Shown: in pieces, positions 12,401 to 23,735 of the stretch | Layout: each line of letters begins with the position of its first letter | How positions within the stretch are numbered: the first letter of the stretch is position 1 | The notes under the pieces: generated by a model | Database searches by the model: none | Told to the model about the DNA's origin: nothing | The model's input: only the letters and a program-made list of their open reading frames with translations | Assembly: GCA_003344405.1 (NCBI GenBank) | Contig: NOWV01000137.1 | Span: forward strand, 1 to 64,000 | Direction of reading: 5' to 3' | Length of the DNA stretch: 64,000 bases | From: Trichoplax sp. H2 | Lineage: Eukaryota > Placozoa > Uniplacotomia > Trichoplacea | Position numbers and translations under genes: made by a program

Positions 12401-15400
12401 GGAAATTTGCCTATTGGTTATTACTGATATCTAGAAAATTAAACGTTGCCAAGAAACGATTACAAAAATTAAAAGAATTGATGAAAATCGTTCAAGAGGT
12501 AACTATTGCTCGTTATTAATGTAAGAGTAATTTCTGGGCAGCTTTTGCTTTGGAATATGTCAATGAACTTATTTATTACATTTCTTACGAATTATCAACT
12601 AGTCATCCGCTGAGCAACTACCACCGGATTTATTACAATTAACAGAGGAGCTGACCACATCCAATCCCGATAATAGGAGCGACAGCAGTGTATGCCTTTT
12701 CATTGTTATTACCAAGATTTAACTATCAATCGTTATCAGTATTGCGACAGTATACTATGTCATCATTCTAGGTATCTAGTATTAATAGACCAAGATTGAA
12801 AAAATCTGAAAAATTACATACGGAAGAAAGTAACAAATCTGATGATGTGGACCACTTTCAAGAAGAGCAATTGCATAAACTGCAAGAAAAGCAAGAAAAG
12901 TTATTACATTTAAAGAAAGTTCTCGAAGAACTAAAATCTTCTCTCTCTGATTCTCTTAACCTACCGCCAGCACCTACAGATGATGTAAGATTGAAATTAT
13001 AATCGGTTGTATAATTCTTGGTATAGGAATATTTGTTGCTAAGATTTCACATTATGTATCTAGCTGGCCGCAAAGAGTGATAAAAGGAATGATTTAGGTA
13101 CGTGAAAACTTTTTCTGGTTTATCTTACTTTACGTAAATTGTTCCTGAATTTTATTGTTGATACTGATTTCTATTCAAGCTTTGAATAATTCCAATTCGG
13201 CACTATGGGGTGAACTACGTAAGCGGCGCGAATTACAGGAAGAGCTTAAAAGTAAAAGAAAGCAATTGCAGCAATTGCTTGCTGTAGAAAAGGCAAAGGT
13301 AGATTATGTGATACCGTAATGTTGTGTGATCGAAAGTGTTGTTGAGTCAGGGCCTTAATCATGTCAATTGTACTTTAGGAAATGGAAGGCTTGGCGAATG
13401 GGCCATCGTAAGTTTAGCTAAACCGTTGTATGACAATTAACTTCCAGCAATGTGTAGATAATATCTTGACCGAAGTAATGTTAACTTTAATATTGCACTT
13501 TACAGAGTGAATGGCACCGAAGAAGTTATGGGGTTAGTCCTGTATTGACGTAAATGCTTCATATTTATACATACGTTGATGTACAGTATAGTGAGTAGAA
13601 AGATTGGTTGTACATGATGTTGCATTTAAATAGAAATACCTTAATACTATTATGTAAAACATGATATGAAGTGTCACAATTTTGATTTAATTAACTAATG
13701 TTTATATTATCAATTTAGAATATGTTCTATTGAGTTGCTGTACCGTATGCAAACAGTATTACCTACCGTATAATAATAATTTTAATGATACATACGATCA
13801 TTTTTCTCGAAAATAGAATTATGGAGTAATTATCATGATTTTGGTGAAAGTAGTCATATAAATAAATACTATGAAATCCCTAAGCCAAAGCCATGTGCAA
13901 TAAATGCTCGGGATTAAGTCACAAGGCTAGGTTATGTACACATTTTGATACTTGTCAAAGTGATTATATTCTCTTGCTAATTAATAAGATATGGATATGA
14001 CGGTGCCACCACTCAAGCAACGTGGGGTGGTTCTACGCCGGACGTTGGGGATTTTAACGCAAATCTAGAAGGTATAATCTATGATGCCTGTTTTTATCAT
14101 AATGTAACGCTTACATTCTAGCTATGTAAGTTTTTATTTTTAATGGTTATCCTTGAATGAATAATTTAAATTGACTTTTCGTTATTAGTAGCTTGGTTTT
14201 TGTACAAAGCGCGTAATGAATGACTTTATTAATATAGACGACTTGGATGACGGTTACGTTGCAACCAGAGGTATGGAAGAAGATTCTGCTTCTAGCGAAT
14301 CTAATGAAATCGGTGAGCAATTTTGGATTGTTAATGTATTTGCCATTCGCATTGGTAAAGTTACATTGAAGCGAAACCGGACCTTGTAGCTTATCTCTGA
14401 TCATACTAATTGTTTATTAATTCTATAGAATCTGACGATAGGAAGGAATTTAAGTCTGATAGAAATCGTAGTAGAGACTATCGTAATGTTGATAATGATT
14501 TGGTAAATAATGAATTGGTGGTCAGCCAACTTTATGATGTACTGTACAGTAGAATTGATTCTTGTTTTTGACTGCCGTTAGTTGAGTAGGAAAGAGCTAC
14601 TTGCAGTTAAAAGGCAGTATGCCGGCCTAGGAAAGCAAATGGATGGAATGAAATCTCTTTTACAATCGCTAGCAGTTAACTTGCGAGTGCCTTCCAAATC
14701 TGATGAAGGTTAGGGATTGTATACGTATTGCAAATAACATACTTATGAGTGCTTGCGGTAGTCAGTATATAATAGGCTTACATAACGTGAATATTGCTAT
14801 TAGAACGGTGAATTAATGAATTAAGCATTTGTTTAGCTCTTTGTACTAATGGACGTAAATTGTCAAATAATGATTTATGATGTTATATTACATTGTTATT
14901 CTATATGCGTAGAGATGTATTTATCTGAACCTAATGAAAGACCAAATTTTGGTGCTGTCCGTAAAGGGCAGGATCAAGTATACATGAGGCAGCTGGAAAT
15001 GAGTAATACATTAAACCAGTGTCTTTTACAACAAATGAAGCAACAACAGGAAATACAGGAAGTTCAAAAGCAAACGAACCAGCTGTATTGGATGTTCATG
15101 GATCGCCGTCATAAATATACTGATCAGGGTTCGTTATAGAGTTCACTATCGTATATAGTAGAATGCTTGTTTAAATTTGCGGAACCGAAAGGAATACTCG
15201 CATTGTACTTTATAGGAAGTAGTATTTTCAGATTATGTAGCCCGATTTATATCCTGAATTTTCTACTTTATGCAGCATTAGGCAGGTTGTACTCGGATTC
15301 AAGCTTGACATCGGGTCCGGAAAGTACTAACAACGAAAGATCATTCCAACGTTCAAAGAAAGGGTATGAAAAGGCAACTAGTGACTGAAAAAAAAACAGA

Positions 15401-18400
15401 TTACTTTAGTTACGTGTTGCTGACTGGAAATGATGATTTCATCTAAGGATTCACTACCTTATCTAAAATGTCTATTAAGTTATTGTAATTAACATTTAAC
15501 GTCGATCGAAAATTATCCTTGGTTAACTTTCCTAACTTAGCTTATACACGGATAATTAAGTGTTCGTCTATGTTCCGATAAATTACGTTTATCTATCTTA
15601 TCTTAAGTAAAAGTCATGAAGATCTTTTAAGGCGGATAGCCAGCGATAGGTAAGTTGTGGTTTCTGCTGATTCTATGCTGCTTATAATGTAATATAAGTC
15701 AATACATTAAAGGTACACGTTATTAAATGTAGAGAGTCTGGTATAACAAGTGCTACCGATCAGTCACTTTTCGAAACTTTAAGAGAGCCAATCTATTCTG
15801 AAGTAGCTGCATTAATATCTCAAAATGAGGACAGGCCTCACTTTTTGGTAATACTTACAATATAATAGCTTCACTGTACTGTGTTGTCGTGATAATGTAA
15901 TTACGAATGTAAAGAAGTTTTATTGTACGCATTTGCTACAGCATCGTTTATATATTTTCGTTAGATTGAACTATTCCGAGAACTACAACAGTTAACAACG
16001 GATTATTTACGTCAGCGAGCGATATTTTCGTTACAAGACCTTACTAGGCGTTATTTGCGGGAAGATACCATAGCTACAAGAGAGCCACAGCGCAATCAAC
16101 GGGTACGCTTTCTAATTAATTTATACTCCCAAGGGGCTCTTTAAGAGATCGATATCGCTTTCCAGTACTGTTGTAGACATGATGTAGGAATAATCAAGAT
16201 TTATTCTATTATTACTAAGCCTTGGGCGTTATCAAATGCTACTTCCGAGCATACACCAAGTGAAAGTATTGCTACCATTGATGATGAAGAAATGCAGGTA
16301 ACGCATTGGTGTTAGTTTATACTTCTGTAGACGTTTGTGTTGTTTAATTAAAATCTATCTTATTGCTGTAAATATTCACCTATTTCGTAAATGATTGCAT
16401 TAGGCTCAACTAGGAGGGCGCCGTAGCAATCGAAGACATACTCAAGACGACGATATTAGCTGTTTGAGCTACGATTACATGGAAGTGGTTGATTCGGCTA
16501 CATCTATGGCCACTCCACCGTCCAACTCCAGCCCGTACGATTTACCTTTTGCTTCAGACTCTTTAGGAGATACAATTATCCACTTAGATAAGGTGATACG
16601 CGTAATTTACGAGCAGTTTTAATCATTTATTAAGATTGTACACGCTTAGTATGTAATTTCTACTAAGCTAATAATTCATTTATTATGATCCATTTGTTTA
16701 ACTATACAGGCACTTAAAGAAGTTAGAGCCGTTGATGAAAGGGCACGACGTGGTACATTCACGATAGGTAATTCTGCAGTGGGTTTCTTACGTTAATTTA
16801 TACTAGTCATCTACCATCTCGAGACTGCTTAATGGCGAAAATAATTCATGTTCAGAGCGTCTATGAATATTTGGAAATAAACTATCTTTTCAGAAACGGA
16901 AATGGCCAAGGAAGGAGTTGATAAGATTTCGAAAGCAAGTAGTATTGAAAGTCATAAAAGGAAGGGCGATGCAACTTTAAGTAATAATAGCTCCGCTTAT
17001 GATGTTGAAAGTAGTTCATCGTTGAGCGATGTTCCTTACCCTCGCGTTAATACTCAAGAACTGGACCGACGAATACATGTGATTCTAAAGGTATAGATTT
17101 ATTTTGGCTTATTTTAGAACTAAGGAAATTAACCACGAAATTTTGTTACCAGGAACTGGTACCCTACATAAAGGAACACTCGCAGGAATCTTGTTCTTCG
17201 CCTATGTTAAGTGCTATTTGTGCTCGTGTTCTGTCGTTAGCACAGAATCAAACCGAAAATGAGGAGTTTGCAAGATTCTTTCATCGTCAGTTGAACTCAA
17301 CATTGATAGACTCGCTTGGAAAATATATTGGAAGAAGGTGATTGCGCAATTTTAAAGTTGTTATCAAGACTGTCAGTTAAAGATCTAGTGTGTATCGATG
17401 TTTTTATAATTTATTGATGTTATTCTTGTTATATGCTGCCAACTATCAAAGTATGAAGATCGTAGCACAGGAAATTCTAGTCGACATTTCAGAGATTCTA
17501 TTTAATGAGCTAGCATTCTTTGAACTTATGCAAGATGTCGATAGGTAACGATTCTAAACCAAAGTAGCTAAGCTTTCACAATGGTATATCTGTAATAGTT
17601 ATAATGTGAATATTTATGCTAGCCACGAAAAATCAAGCCAAGAAATACCATCCTATTTACCCAGCGGTAGTGGTAATCAACAATATACAAGTGAAGGTAG
17701 CAAGATTTGCTGTGCTATGATGCAGTAATTTTAGACAAATTCCATCAGTTTGTCCTTGTCGTTTTTAAGTCTTTTTGGTGTCCATAATATTATCGTACTT
17801 TTATATTTCTCACGCAGACGGGAATGATAATTCAGAAATTGACTCTGAAACTGAAGCGGAAAGCGCTGAAGATAAGCCAGTTGATTCCGTTCATGAACGA
17901 GAGGTAAAAACCGCAGTTGATATGCTATCGAAAGATAAGAGTGATCAATCTATGGACGTTGAAATGGAAGAATTAGGCAAAGTATGTACGATTAGATTCA
18001 TTCTATGAAAGACATTGTTACATGCAGAGTTTGTATCATTACCATTTTATCAAGCCTAACCTGAAACTGTAGCATTAATTTGATTCGTCTTCAAATAACT
18101 TCATTTTTAACGGTAGGATCGCGACGATGCTATGGCAAATCAGTTTGAAGAGCGGTCAATTGAGCTGATGCAGGAAACGGAATTTATTGATTGTACTGGC
18201 GATTCTGCGTAAGTATTTTCTATTGCTTTTAGTAGTCGGCTCAGGATTATTGCATTTGGCTTGTTAGCAATGATTAATTTCTGGCGTTACAGTCAAACGG
18301 AAGATTTTAATAAAATTAGTACTGGAAATAACTTGGATGGCAAACAACACTCGACGGAAGGCAACTCCACTATTAGCAATGAAACTATTACCGACGACAA

Positions 18401-19243
18401 CGGCAATTCAGCGGATATGGAGGTACCAACCAGATTACTATTTATTCATGTGGATTAAATTTAAGGAACAATGCATTTTCAGATCTGATAGCAATGAATT
18501 TTCGCATCTTAGGTTAAATCATTTAGCAAACTCGATGATGAAGACGATCAGCACGTTGCAAATACGGGCACAGCAGATTTTGAGGTAAACACTAAGCAGC
18601 TATAATAGATGTCATAAAACCTATGCAGAAATTATGACGAAGCTAAAACTGATCTGCAATTGATCACTTACTTTGCGATGCTACTCTAGTATTGAAGGTG
18701 GATAGAATTAATTGCTTTCTCTTTTAACATGTACACTTCAAACGCTTCTTTAGAATGACGAATTAGGTGTTGAACATCTTCCTTCGAAATTGGATGTGAT
18801 GACCAAGGTTAGCAATGCTTGCTGTAATTACGGAGCTGAAATTGTAATTAATAGCAAAAGATTGTTCTATACGTAGTTAGCATATGTTGAATACGTATCC
18901 TGATAAATCACGCATATCAAATGATAGGAACAGCTGCTAGAAAAAATCGAGGATGAAAACCGCCAAAATGATCCAGTGGTAGCAGTAATAAACACTTCTT
19001 CGGATAAAGGTTTTTTATAGTAATCACAACCTTGAAAGTTGTGTTTTTATTTGTGTTAGGCAGTATTCGGTATCTTTAAAATAGTACTACTTTGGCAGAA
19101 TTGTTATGATCTTTTCTTTATTTTGGAGACCTAAGATTTTTTGCTCATTTACTATCGAAACAAACAAATAATCTTTAGAGCTGGCTTCCACTAATGAAAA
19201 CATCGATCCTGCTACTTTTGCAAGCGAAGCTTCCACTCAGTAA
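9472..19243 (+). CDS. PCM1: PCM1, pericentriolar material 1 homologue (multi-exon)
   Basis: PCM1 is the scaffold of centriolar satellites, which carry proteins to centrosomes and cilia. The model starts at ATG 9472 (exon 1 at 9472-9588, opening MASNLKYSSSSEPRPKHLRV) and ends at TAA 19241-19243. Matches to the vertebrate protein in the same order are: the coiled coil near 10660-10750 (LAGFIKTLKGQEQGYLDLMRK); LNELRSRQAALVALQQ near 11220; the exon near 13190-13300 (NNSNSALWGELRKRRELQEELK); the short ATWGGST motif near 14020; and the C-terminal domain near 17153-17545, including a block ending VDISEILFNELAFFELMQDVD. Between these are low-complexity Glu/Gln coiled coils and acidic Ser-rich exons. 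There are about 30 or more short exons. The protein appears clearly shorter than the roughly 2000-residue vertebrate form. The gene lies head to head with the kinesin-like gene. Family assignment is firm; individual middle exons are approximate. Confidence 0.92.
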
Positions 19244-21478
19244 CGGGAACATTTGAATAATTTACAATGCTATAAATGATTCATCGCTTATCATTACAGC
19301 TATCGAGGTTTACTTTATAGCGATATTGGCTAGGCAGATTAGTGGTAGTATCCAATACCAAACAGAGTTTTGTCGTAGATTGTTGTCAGTAGGAATGAAA
19401 TACTGCATCACGTATTGCATATGCAGTTAAATGGAGCTATACAATTGGAAGTTATTCCGGGTGATGAATAATCCCTGAGTTGGGCACTTGTAACATAGCT
19501 GTTATTTAATTTACGGCAGTCTAGAACTTACAATCATTCAATAATACTGCTTGCTTGTATGTATTTTATTTAAAGATCGCGACACCACCGGTAAATGCGC
19601 GTTTCATACTTTATTTCTTATATTCAATGTCGTCTTTAAACTTTAATTGACAACTATCAATAAATGTAATATTAATAATCCTCTTTTGAAAATTCTTAAA
19701 CGGATTGTTTTCACAACACGCATTCTTGCTTATAATAAATGATTAGATGATGCGTGTATCCTTGCAGCTGTACCACTAAATGTCACTATCGATTAACAAT
19801 ATTATCAGTGCATTTTTTTAAGGTGATCCAGCCCTGTATATTTTAGATTTTCATAAGTTAACATGCAATAAATGCCACTGTTACCTTCACCTCGGTCAGG
19901 TTTTTATTGTATTTCTGAGATCGTAATTTGCCCATTGTTGGTATTAGTATATTTTTAGGTCTTGGAATAACTTACGCATATGGCTTTGAATTAAGATACT
20001 ACGTAATACAAATGTAGATAGGCGTATTTAGGGTATTATACACTGTTACAGTAGAGAATGACGAGGGCAACTGCTCTCACAATATAAGCATACTTATTTA
20101 CAGCTTCAGTCTTTGAGGCCTGATTGGTACCTGATAATGGTATTCGCAGATAAATCATGACGTGGTTTATTAACTTACTGCAGCGCTGAATCTTATAATT
20201 AGTAATTCAATAATTTGTTATATTTAAACCTCGCAAGTGGATTTACGAGTGCTAACAAACTTGGCTTTCCTCAACTGCAAGCTCACGGCTTACGCATATG
20301 TCAAGGTATTCTATCATGGATCAACGTAATACGCTATAATGAAATGCAGTACTTGATTAAAGATCTGATAAGATCATAAATTACTATGACTATCCGTAAA
20401 ATGTGGTTTAAATTTCTTTGTAACTTGGATAATAGCTTGGACTTGCTTTGCCGTTGTAGTATACTCTATTTATTCATTCAGTTTAATCGTAGTGTAAGAC
20501 TAGCCATGTACATGGGCTCTAACTGTAAAAATTTAACTATTTATTCTTATGAATACGTCACATAAAAAATGGTCAAAGTATGATGTCTTATGCTTAGAAA
20601 TAGATCTTTTATATGTACAGTACTTAGATTTAACCGTGGATTATGACAATGGAAGTTCTCTATTAATAACTACATCACATACAATTGCGATAATAAACGG
20701 TTTTCGAATTTTTAAGCAATCTCCTACTTCGCTATAAATCTGTAGCAGCTAGCTTTCTAGTATTAGAAAATCTTACCAAGTGCACCTATGTTCGAAATAC
20801 GGTACCAAAACATTCATCAGATTGCTAGAAGATTAGTATACTATACTTAGTAAATATTTCAGTTCTCTACTCTAGGGCTACTAGGCTCGTCTGAAGCTTT
20901 CTTGCTAATCTTCTTTATTACGTAAGAGAAGAGTTTTGAAAATGTGGCAAAGATAAAAATTGCTATATGATTATATCTCTAAGCTTTAACGCTAAAAAAA
21001 AGGAAAGACTACGTAATGCTGCTTTCCTAATAACATTTATAACAATGTACGCATATCTTCTTTGCCTATGAATGTTATTGATACATTACTTTTACAGAAT
21101 GCAAATAGGTCAATTACGCGTATGTTGTACTTTAAATCACTAAGGAAGGTACCTTTGCTCTAACATTTAATAGAAGCAAATTACGAATCAGTACTTAGTA
21201 GATGTTGATAAAACAATAAATATTAATTATACCCAAGCTGTTTTGTTAAAAAGTAAATTTTGATAGCTACCATTACAAGTATGAGCACCTAGTCATTGGC
21301 AATTAGTGTGGTTAAATGTCCAAATACTAGTATATGCTTGCAATCTATAGCAATACTAGTAATATCAACACGTACACTGTACAGCTAAGATTACATAGGA
21401 GTTAGCAAGAGCTACGGATAGCTTAGAGGCATTAAATCGAGTTTGACTTAATTAGATAGAAGTTAATTTTTAAATTTA
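19244..21478. other. Intergenic spacer, nothing recognised
   Basis: AT-rich sequence downstream of PCM1. The open frames here are short, without homology or splice support. I see no repeat array, RNA gene or transposon end. Confidence 0.5.
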
Positions 21479-21880
21479 GAGCTCTATATTGTGCTATTGC
21501 CGAGGCGGCACCTCTAATTTATAGTGCTTTTGGAAAATGCAGTGGTATATTTGACCCCGAAATTGTAAAAATAAGCCATAAGATTGTAGATGTAACAGCA
21601 ACTATTGCTGATCAAATCGTAATTCAAATTAATCAAACTCATACAATCAACTTCGCTAATAACCATACACCCAGTTTCCGTAACAAAACTATTAATGTTG
21701 CTTGCCGAGCAGCTCTTCCAATTTAATACAGATTCTAAGGTAGTGTAATTTGATATTGAATATAAAGAGTCTAACAAAGCAGTTGATGAATGCCGAACCG
21801 TTAATAAGGTAATTACTTAGAGGCAACGCTATTGCGATGCAAGTATCGATTCAATGCACAAATTGGGTGTCAACTATATA
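21479..21880 (+). pseudogene. Decayed copy of the CRD-like gene at 23736-26192
   Basis: This stretch aligns by eye, in order, with exon 2 of the intact gene. It begins after an acceptor-like TTTAG, as the real exon does. Pieces that match are APLIYSAFGKC (intact: APLVYGTLGKC), FRNKTINVACRAALP (intact: CRNKVADVACRSAFP), a GATGAATGCC at 21784 matching the AATGAATGCC of the intact TINEC segment, and CGCTATTGCGATGCAAGTATCGATTC near 21827-21852 matching the YCDLSIR segment. In-frame stops (TAATACAG after the ALP match) and small shifts break it, so it is not coding. A weaker match to the GYFQC segment may follow near 21890. I did not find a copy of exon 1. A partial tandem duplication followed by decay is the simplest reading. 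Confidence 0.8.
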
Positions 21881-23735
21881 TGAAAGAATGGCTATTTACA
21901 AGCTGTCTTGATATTTTGTATTAAAATAAATAACCAACTTCGTTATAACCATTATAATATAAAGCGGAATTTAACTGAAATTGAATTGCACGTTTGGAAC
22001 TCATTACTACATACATAAGTGTATATTAAGTTTACAGCAACAGCGCTGATATCTGCGCGTAAAATACATTATACTGTATTGATTGCGCTGCTGAACATGC
22101 ACATCGTAGAATACTCTATCTTAACATACTGTATACTATACTGTATTATTGTAGACGTAAGTTTCAGTGAAAAGTGTAGTACTCGTACATAATAAATATA
22201 TTCATCAGTGTGAACAGATAATTTAAAGATTAAAACTAGTTCAAACTAGGTTATTTATGCATTGGCAATTATTCAATTTTTGTAATTAAGCTAGCAATTG
22301 CAGCGCATAGTTGATATATTGCTTTTAGAAATGTAAGATGTTAATTAGGAACTTTCTAGGCATCCAGTCGTACCTAATCATGAATAACTAAATGCAATCT
22401 TTTCATTTTGCCGTATATCTTACTTATTAAGCTAATTTATTACTAGTAATCAAAATTTTACCTTATACGCATGACATACCGTGCAAGTTGGTACTTGCAC
22501 GCATCTATTTATTTGTTCATTTCACGGTATTTATTTATTCAATTAATTATACAATGCTCTACAATATATCAAAGTTTTCTATCTATTATAATTATCATGC
22601 TCGGCACATTATCACTTTGCCGTGTTATCGCTTAGATATAATGGCTTGAATAAATTTAATGATACTGAAGGAATTTAGATAGCATAATTACTTAGCAAAA
22701 GTTTCCAATATTAATAACAAAGCGGCAAGATATGTAACTACGTTTATAGGTCTATTACTCTGTAATAGACGTACGCTTGTTGGTTGTACAAGAAAGGCAA
22801 TCGACCATAACCCCTATCAAAGGTATTGAGGCTTAATTTTCCGGAGGCAGAAACATAAAGATATCATCCGAAATATGAAGCAAGTGTGCATTACCCGATA
22901 TAACTTACCACGGTGCGTAAGAGCATGTTTTGCTACAACTAAGGTAAACATTCAAACAAGTTGCTTTGTTGAGGCAGACTATTGCACCTTGTGCTATCGG
23001 CATCCCTTCAAGTAGCTAGGGACAGTAATTTGACCTACAGTTAGGGTTAGGGTAATCGTATACAAGAGGCGTTCCTAATTTTTATAAAAACCTATAAATA
23101 AGTGCAGCGTATCGCTTAAATCTTCAGAACTTTCTGGTTCACTGCCCGCAATAATAACAAAAATTTGGCTGTTCCAGAACTGAAACATTCGAAGTTCATC
23201 TTTAAAAATTCCATTTCCAGTCCTCGTGGTAAAAAGCTACTAGCGTTTATCAATCTCAATTTAAGTAAACCTGATTTCCCAGCCTATATTCTCGAGCTAT
23301 CGTACCATTTTATTGGCAAGCAGACAGTTGCAGCGATCACTTTCAGTCTTATACTTTATTTGTCCACTATAATTAGCGTAGTAGACGGTACATAAATTAG
23401 TGTCTTCTTGTCCTGTGGTTATAATATGTTTTGTTATTTGCTGCAAAATGCGAGTATATCTTGCTTTCTAATCTTGCTCTCTTATTTGTAATGATAATAT
23501 TGTTTACTCCAGTTACATGAAGTCAGCTTCATGTTGTCTACAATTGGTAAAATATCAAATTTACTTCAAGTAATTGACTTACAATAAGCATATTACTGTA
23601 TTACAAGCTAACTGAACAGGATGCTGCTATCAACATTTCAGCAATTATTGACCGTCCGAGTTTCTTGACTATTACGCTATTGATACTGTACTGATTGCTT
23701 TCATTTTTGCGTCTTCTTACAGATAACTTGTAAAA
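21881..23735. other. Spacer upstream of the CRD-like gene
   Basis: AT-rich, with TACTGTA palindromes at 22030-22170 and the interstitial telomere motif at 23041. An open frame at 23165-23395 contains a hydrophobic segment, but it begins with TTG, has no recognisable relatives and lacks splice context, so it was not called. Confidence 0.5.
23041..23053. repeat. Interstitial (TTAGGG)2
   Basis: TTAGGGTTAGGGT lies about 23 kb inside the chromosome, in the G-strand orientation and therefore opposite to the terminal array. With only two units, chance cannot be excluded in an AT-rich genome. Confidence 0.6.

Noticed and set aside
23165-23395. Open frame of 76 codons with a hydrophobic stretch
   Set aside because: It starts at TTG, shows no family resemblance or splice partner, and lies in AT-rich spacer.
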